Position numbers and translations under genes: made by a program
Assembly (NCBI GenBank): GCA_015229045.1
Contig: JADGCJ010000059.1
Span: 1 to 18,671 of the forward strand
Source of the DNA: Magnetococcales bacterium
GTDB taxonomy: Bacteria; Pseudomonadota; Magnetococcia; Magnetococcales; DC0425bin3
Direction: 5' to 3'
Length of the DNA stretch: 18,671 nucleotides
Notes under the pieces: model-generated
Databases searched by the model: none
Told to the model about the DNA's origin: nothing
What the model saw: the letters and a program-made list of their open reading frames with translations, nothing else
Shown: in pieces, positions 15,521 to 18,671 of the stretch
Layout: every line of letters begins with the position of its first letter
How positions within the stretch are numbered: position 1 is the stretch's first letter

Positions 15521-15895
15521 TCAGAAAGGCCACAAGCTCTGGGCATTGCGGCGACGCTTGTAGAGATAGTAGCCGCCACCCAGGAGCAGGCTTCCCAGGG
15601 CGATGGTTCCCACAGGCCCCAGACCGAGTCCGAGGCCCAGGCTCCAGCCGGTGCCTTTCCAGATGACCCCTTGCGCCGTGGCAGCCGTGGCGGCTTTGGC
15701 AGGGACGGAGATGGCGGTCGTGGTCATGCCACCCTTGATGGCGGCGGGCGTGGCTGTGGCCGCACCCTTGGCTCCGGCAGCGGGAGTGGGGGCGGCAGCT
15801 TCGGGCTGGGTGCCGATAAACTCGACGCGCCCCGGGCCGACCAGGGTCAGTTTTTCGTTGGGGAGCAGGTTGGCATTCAGATCGGTTATGGCCAT
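15521..15895 (-). CDS. MamD/Mms6-like magnetosome membrane protein
   Basis: A predicted magnetosome membrane protein that would bind and shape magnetite surfaces. The 124 residues begin MAITDLNANLLPNEKLTLVGPG, a putative short beta module, then an Ala/Thr/Pro linker (31-75). The Mms signature follows: GVIWKGTGWSLGLGLGLG (76-93), a hydrophobic helix (95-112) and tail YKRRRNAQSLWPF. The block is nearly the same as in the Mms6-like protein at 17809-18441. Unlike Mms6, the tail is basic, with no acidic iron-binding patch, which suits a MamD/Mms7-type role better. Start ATG 15895 is preferred because AGGAC lies five bases upstream; an earlier in-frame ATG at 15943 lacks a binding site. A hairpin stands in the leader. 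Family confident, exact orthology not. Confidence 0.8.
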   Translation of the reverse strand: MAITDLNANLLPNEKLTLVGPGRVEFIGTQPEAAAPTPAAGAKGAATATPAAIKGGMTTTAISVPAKAATAATAQGVIWKGTGWSLGLGLGLGPVGTIALGSLLLGGGYYLYKRRRNAQSLWPF

Positions 15896-15922
15896 GGCTT
15901 GTCCTGACTGTGGAAGAGTGAC

Positions 15923-15937
15923 GGGGCCATAGGCCCC
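15923..15937. other. Small perfect hairpin in the MamD-like leader
   Basis: GGGGCC-ATA-GGCCCC gives a 6-bp stem with a 3-nt loop, about 28 bases upstream of the ATG and not covering the AGGAC binding site. It could affect transcript stability or mark an attenuation site; nothing more can be said. Confidence 0.4.
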
Positions 15938-16031
15938 AGGCATATTTGGACGGCTTTTTTACCGTGAAAGTTGCAGGGCGTTTTTCACGACCGGAGGCGA
16001 TTGGAGGGAGGCTTCCCCCCTCCGGGGAAGA

Positions 16032-16355
16032 TCAGAGTTTGCTTGCCAGACCGTGGACCACCGGGAGCCGCCAGGCCCGGGCGAAGAGGACCGAAAGGAC
16101 TCCCAAAATGGAAAAGAGAATCGCCAGCCAGACGGCGACAAACCAAACGAGGTGTCCGATACCGGGAAGAATGGTGGCAAACGAACCGATGATATAGATG
16201 AAAAAAACGACAAATCCCTGCCGGGCATGAAACTGGACGTACTCGCTGTCCCGGGCGAAATAGAGCGGGATCAGACACAGGACGTTGACATAACTGAGCA
16301 GGGCAAGAACCCGATGTTGCAGGGTGGGTTTGCCACGAACGACAAAATTCTCCAT
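16032..16355 (-). CDS. MamF/MmsF-like magnetosome protein (DUF4870 fold)
   Basis: A small integral membrane protein of 107 residues with three predicted helices (about 15-33, 47-65, 68-90). It carries the family hallmarks LSYVNVLCLIPLYFARDSEYVQFHARQG (20-47) and the ending LGVLSVLFARAWRLP. These match the remembered MamF/MmsF pattern (SYL-LC-PLL-RDDEYV-FHA-QG ... RAW-LP), proteins that help set magnetite crystal size and shape. The closest copy in the window is the 112-residue protein at 17415-17753. Start ATG 16355 is chosen over a longer in-frame start since GGGGAG precedes it. It is followed 136 bp later by the MamD-like gene, so the two probably form an operon like the mamF-mamD part of mamGFDC. 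A DUF4870 protein of unrelated role is the alternative. Confidence 0.82.
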   Translation of the reverse strand: MENFVVRGKPTLQHRVLALLSYVNVLCLIPLYFARDSEYVQFHARQGFVVFFIYIIGSFATILPGIGHLVWFVAVWLAILFSILGVLSVLFARAWRLPVVHGLASKL

Positions 16356-16463
16356 GTAACCGATCTCCCCTTTCTGGCAGCGACGCAAACGACCAGCGAC
16401 CAAACTCCTGCAGCAACTCCGCCCAACAAGGTATCACAAACCATGCCTGTTTGGAAACACTCT

Positions 16464-16493
16464 AAAAAAACGACCCGGGGAAAATCTCCGGGT
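16464..16493 (-). terminator. Rho-independent terminator on the minus strand
   Basis: On the minus strand ACCCGGAGA/TCCCCGGGT pairs over 9 bp (one G-U) with a 3-nt loop and is followed by CG and seven T. This is the best intrinsic terminator in the window. It lies 108 bp upstream of the MamF-like start, in a gap between divergent genes, where no coding transcript should end. It may be an attenuator in the MamF-like leader or the end of an unseen minus-strand RNA. Another hairpin, TTGCCC/GGGCAA (16579-16596), stands further upstream. Confidence 0.7.
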
Positions 16494-16607
16494 GATAAAT
16501 CCATTTGAAAGCATGCCTGAAAGGTGGCAGAATCCGGGCGGTGTGGGGGCTGGGTTTGATGCTGGACCAAGAGTGGAGTTGCCCGCTTCGGGGCAAGTGG
16601 GACGTTG

Positions 16608-16783
16608 TAAATTGCGTCTACCCTTGGAGTGCGTCGTTTTTTGTGATCGAAAAAATATTGACATGTAAAGATTTTACTGGGGCTTCGCCCCAAACCCCAC
16701 CAGGGAGGGCACAGCCCTTCCTGGACCATCCCAGTCTTTCAATAGTTTAAAAAAACTACACATCTCGAAATGGATTCGGTTTA
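16608..16783 (+). repeat. Dispersed repeat, copy F, complete with two inverted ends
   Basis: A 176-bp copy starting TAAATTGCGTCTACCCTTGG and, on the other strand, starting TAAACCGAATCCATTTCG; both ends run into a T-rich GTCGTTTTTT or GTAGTTTTTTT segment, giving imperfect terminal inverted repeats of about 40 bp. Inside are TTGACATGTAAAGATTTTACT, one GGGGCTTCGCCCC unit and a CCAGGGAGGGC...CCTTCCTGG hairpin. Its right end stops 8 bp before the ribosome binding site of the 86-residue gene. It looks like a miniature transposable element whose ends are best preserved here. Confidence 0.75.
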
Positions 16784-16802
16784 GCAAGGGTGGAGGCCGG
16801 TT

Positions 16803-17063
16803 TTGGAAAGCACAGTCAGGGCAACTCTCTCTCCGCACGAGACCGTGCAGGTTTTTGGCTCCGGAAACGTTAAAATAGTGGCTGGGGAGCAGATCTCGGT
16901 CATCAAAACGTCGCTTTTGCCGCTGCCCGGATTGACGGGGACGGTCAAGGCAGGCACTTTCGGACTTGCCTTGGCCGGGTCGGCGTTGGGGTTGCTGGGA
17001 GTGATCCTGGCGATTTCGTGGATGAGCCACCTCGTCGTCAAACACGCCACCAGAAAGAGCTGA
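16803..17063 (+). CDS. Small membrane protein, possible distant Mms/MamD-like member
   Basis: An 86-residue protein with no recognised family name. Start TTG 16803 is backed by GGAGG (16792-16796) six bases upstream. Residues 9-28 (LSPHETVQVFGSGNVKIVAG) line up with 10-29 of the MamD-like protein (LLPNEKLTLVGPGRVEFIGT): six identities plus several conservative changes. The second half, VKAGTFGLALAGSALGLLG (48-66), looks like a loose version of the LGLGLGLG signature. It runs into a membrane helix to about residue 78, ending in a basic tail, KHATRKS. It is the only plus-strand gene in the cluster, convergent to mmsF and divergent from the MamF-like gene, placed between a repeat and an inverted-repeat element. 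That it is a real gene is likely; a magnetosome role is inference. Confidence 0.65.
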   Translation: MESTVRATLSPHETVQVFGSGNVKIVAGEQISVIKTSLLPLPGLTGTVKAGTFGLALAGSALGLLGVILAISWMSHLVVKHATRKS

Positions 17064-17064
17064 T

Positions 17065-17185
17065 TCCAATTCCAGATCAAGATGGATGCGAGACGACAAC
17101 GAGTGAGCGGCGAGACAGTACGTGTTGGGTACGGCGAGGAGCGAGTGAGGCAGTCGACGAAGCGGACGTTTGATCTGGAATTGGA
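17065..17185. mobile_element. 121-bp element with perfect 16-bp inverted ends
   Basis: TCCAATTCCAGATCAA at 17065-17080 is the exact inverse of 17170-17185. The 89 bp between are purine-rich on the plus strand, with CGAGTGAG present twice and GTAC twice. The left end begins one base after the stop codon of the 86-residue gene. No target-site duplication is obvious. It may be a miniature transposable element or a large stem structure acting as terminator. The rest of the gap to 17414 contains a hairpin at 17200-17218 and otherwise nothing I can identify. Confidence 0.5.
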
Positions 17186-17199
17186 GTGACGCGACGTCG

Positions 17200-17218
17200 A
17201 CCCGGGGGTGCCCCGGGT
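17200..17218. terminator. Perfect 8-bp GC hairpin between convergent genes
   Basis: ACCCGGGG-GTG-CCCCGGGT, an 8-bp stem with a 3-nt loop, stands between the 86-residue gene and mmsF, which converge. It could slow transcription from either side, but lacks a T-run on both strands. Confidence 0.4.
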
Positions 17219-17414
17219 TCCCTTCGCGATTTGAGAACCTGACCCTCTGTTGCTGAAACGTGTGACCGTCGTGATTCCGTCGGGTCGGCGGCTTTGCGTC
17301 TCCGCGACAAAAAGAGCGGGGTCACCAGCTGGCGCCCCCGCTCAAGAAACACCCACAGACCGACACCTCCACGATACCTGACTCAATGTGGTCGGCTCGC
17401 AGTCCGTCCGGCCC

Positions 17415-17753
17415 TCATATCCTGCCGGCCAACACGCTGATGAAGGGGATTTTCCATGCCCGCGAAAAAAGCACCGACAGGATCCCCACCAGGGAGAGCA
17501 ACGCGATCAGCATGGCCGAAAAGCTGAAGAAAAACGGGCCGATCACCGGGATGTGCAAAGCCAGGATGGAGAGGGTCGCCCAGGTCCAGAGGACGGTTCC
17601 CTGCCGGGCATGAAAGTGAACGTACTCATCGTCTCTGTTCAAAATAAGGGGGATCAGGCACAAGATGCCCAGGTAGCTGAACATGGCATTGATACGGCTG
17701 CGCAGGGAGCGCTGCCTGTGGACAACCTTGTGGCCGTTTTCAGGATTCGGCAT
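17415..17753 (-). CDS. mmsF: MmsF/MamF-type magnetosome protein (DUF4870 fold)
   Basis: A 112-residue membrane protein predicted to sit in the magnetosome membrane and govern crystal maturation. After a polar N-terminus (1-20) it has three helices (about 24-39, 53-70, 74-95). Family marks are FSYLGILCLIPLILNRDDEYVHFHARQG (25-52), ALHIPVIGPFFFSFSAM (65-81) and LVGILSVLFSRAWKIPFIS (88-106). These agree closely with MmsF and MamF of Magnetospirillum as I remember them, more so than the second copy at 16032-16355. It lies 55 bp after the Mms6-like gene, the same pairing as the mms6-mmsF operon. Its leader (17748-17772) resembles the mms6 leader (18436-18459). MmsF and MamF cannot be told apart here; the neighbour decides the symbol. 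Confidence 0.85.
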   Translation of the reverse strand: MPNPENGHKVVHRQRSLRSRINAMFSYLGILCLIPLILNRDDEYVHFHARQGTVLWTWATLSILALHIPVIGPFFFSFSAMLIALLSLVGILSVLFSRAWKIPFISVLAGRI

Positions 17754-17808
17754 GGAGATGACCCTTGGTTGGAGAGAGAAGAGTCGGTAAACGGGCTGAC
17801 GGACACGA

Positions 17809-18441
17809 TCAGCTGGTGGCCTCGTTCAACTCTTCGGCGTTGGCCTGATGGCGTTTCTTCATATAGTAGTAGGTGCCAAAGCCGATGGCCGAGGCGACAC
17901 CGACCAGGAGAACCGGACCCCAAGCCCCCAACCCCAGTCCCAGCCCGAGGCTGGATCCGGTGCCGGCCCAAATGGTGCCGCCGGTTTTGGCAATGGCGCC
18001 GACACCTGCGGCGGATTTGGTGCCGGTCATGGCCACGGTCTGGGCGTTGGCAACGGGCGCAGGCGTCGCCGCTCCGGCCTTGACGGCCCCGGCCTTGGCA
18101 GCACCAGCTTTGGCGGCTTTGGCGGCCTTGGTCTTGGGTGGCTTGGGCTTTTTGGGTGCCTCGGGGGCCTCCCACTCGGTCGTGCCCGGCGGTATGGGAC
18201 AGGGAGCGGCTTGTTGACCAAGAGGAGCGGTTTTGGCCGCACCAGGGGCACCCTGAATGGCACCAGGAGCGGTGGTCATGGCCGACTGTGGTGCTGCATT
18301 GGGACCGAACGGACCACCTGCAGGGCCGCCCACCGGGCAGAACGGGTTGTTGCCAGGCACAGGACCAGCACCGCCCCCCCATTCAAACTCTTTGGGAAGA
18401 GCATTCTGGATCATCGTCTGACCTGCTTTGTTGACCGGCAT
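17809..18441 (-). CDS. mms6: Mms6-like magnetite-binding magnetosome protein
   Basis: Predicted magnetosome membrane protein controlling magnetite crystal shape. The 210 residues comprise a Gly/Pro-rich N-terminus, a cationic Lys/Ala stretch (97-121), a short linker, then the Mms6 signature TGGTIWAGTGSSLGLGLGLGAWGPVLL (153-179), one membrane helix to about 190 and tail YYYMKKRHQANAEELNEATS. Known Mms6 is shorter and its tail more acidic; here only three Glu remain, so iron binding may be weaker or lie elsewhere. Mms6 is known to be processed to a small C-terminal peptide, so the long front may be removed. Start ATG 18441 has AGGAGAG five bases upstream, better than an earlier ATG in frame. 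First gene of the mms6-mmsF pair. Family firm, function by homology. Confidence 0.87.
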   Translation of the reverse strand: MPVNKAGQTMIQNALPKEFEWGGGAGPVPGNNPFCPVGGPAGGPFGPNAAPQSAMTTAPGAIQGAPGAAKTAPLGQQAAPCPIPPGTTEWEAPEAPKKPKPPKTKAAKAAKAGAAKAGAVKAGAATPAPVANAQTVAMTGTKSAAGVGAIAKTGGTIWAGTGSSLGLGLGLGAWGPVLLVGVASAIGFGTYYYMKKRHQANAEELNEATS

Positions 18442-18561
18442 GGATCTCTCCTTGGTTGGTGAACTTTTCTGCACTATTCAACTTGCGTTGCATCTGTCTC
18501 CGACTCGTATCCCTGTACTCGACAGCCCGAAATCCGACACGCATACACCGAACAGCGTGGC

Positions 18562-18591
18562 ACCATAGACCATTTTTTGTCCGTGTTGCAA
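18562..18591 (-). promoter_or_regulatory. Weak candidate promoter of mms6-mmsF
   Basis: On the minus strand TTGCAA (18591-18586) and TATGGT (18567-18562), each four of six to consensus, are separated by 18 bp. The start point would lie about 115 bases upstream of the mms6 ATG. A very AT-rich stretch with TATATAAC-like sequence (18605-18640) lies further up and could hold another promoter. Confidence 0.3.
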
Positions 18592-18643
18592 GCGAAAAGC
18601 AGCGATTATGTGTTATATAATCAATATTAACTTTAGTTAGATC

Positions 18644-18671
18644 CCACCCGCCACCCACCACCCACACCCCC
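18644..18671 (-). promoter_or_regulatory. G-quadruplex-type motif upstream of mms6
   Basis: The minus strand holds five runs of three or more G separated by 1-4 bases (G5-TGT-G3-TGGT-G3-TGGC-G3-T-G3), fitting the four-run quadruplex rule. It lies about 200 bp upstream of mms6 at the window edge, so it may continue. No promoter is visible within it. Confidence 0.5.

Noticed and set aside
15331..15579. 82-codon minus-strand frame between the MamD-like gene and the phosphatase
   Set aside because: It overlaps the MamD-like 3' end in another frame and has no recognisable motif.
16658..16663. TTGACA inside repeat copies (also near 6099) as a promoter -35
   Set aside because: No -10-like hexamer is present 16-19 bp downstream, where a GC hairpin begins. 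The hexamer is just part of the repeat.
17077..17352. 91-codon frame on the minus strand between mmsF and the 86-residue gene
   Set aside because: Its Ser/Arg-rich translation crosses most of the inverted-repeat element and the GC hairpin; more likely non-coding.
18383..18667. 94-codon frame on the minus strand upstream of mms6
   Set aside because: It overlaps the mms6 5' end in another frame, begins in the G-rich tract, and shows no domain or ribosome binding site.

Overview
The window looks like chromosomal DNA of a magnetotactic alphaproteobacterium, most likely a Magnetococcales-type magnetic coccus. The right-hand 3 kb carries homologues of magnetosome crystal-maturation proteins: an Mms6-like protein with the LGLGLGLG signature, two MmsF/MamF-type proteins of the DUF4870 fold, and a shorter MamD/Mms6-like protein. 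The rest is ordinary proteobacterial housekeeping (hemE, hemN, mepM, trmFO, yebC, ruvC). These family names come from reading the translations against remembered family motifs; no search was run.

Layout, left to right. (1) 1-683 is non-coding and mostly AT-rich, with two perfect and one near-perfect DnaA box beside hemE, so it is a candidate replication origin. (2) 684-3163: hemE-hemN, a two-gene haem operon with a clear sigma70 promoter. (3) 3467-5839 (-): a MepM-type murein endopeptidase with an unusually long Pro/Ala-rich linker. (4) 6274-9540 (-): GT2 glycosyltransferase - GT4 glycosyltransferase - trmFO, one tight operon. (5) 9747-11014 (+): yebC-ruvC. (6) 11102-15284 (-): a compact five-gene operon (MtnX-like HAD phosphatase, class III aminotransferase, two unequal SMR-fold membrane proteins, FemAB/GNAT-type acyltransferase). 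This set matches no pathway I can name and may make and flip an aminated compound. (7) 15521-18441: the magnetosome-type cluster, with mms6-mmsF and mamF/mamD-like genes on the minus strand. Between them a plus-strand 86-residue protein appears to be a new, distant member of the Mms set.

A modular palindromic repeat family lies in almost every intergenic space (1-50, 3194-3357, 6051-6235, 11012-11067, 12604-12693, 16608-16783). It has TAAACCG-type ends and GC-rich hairpins, and several copies abut or supply the stop codons of neighbouring genes. A different 121-bp element with 16-bp perfect inverted ends lies at 17065-17185. No tRNA, rRNA, CRISPR array or transposase gene was seen.
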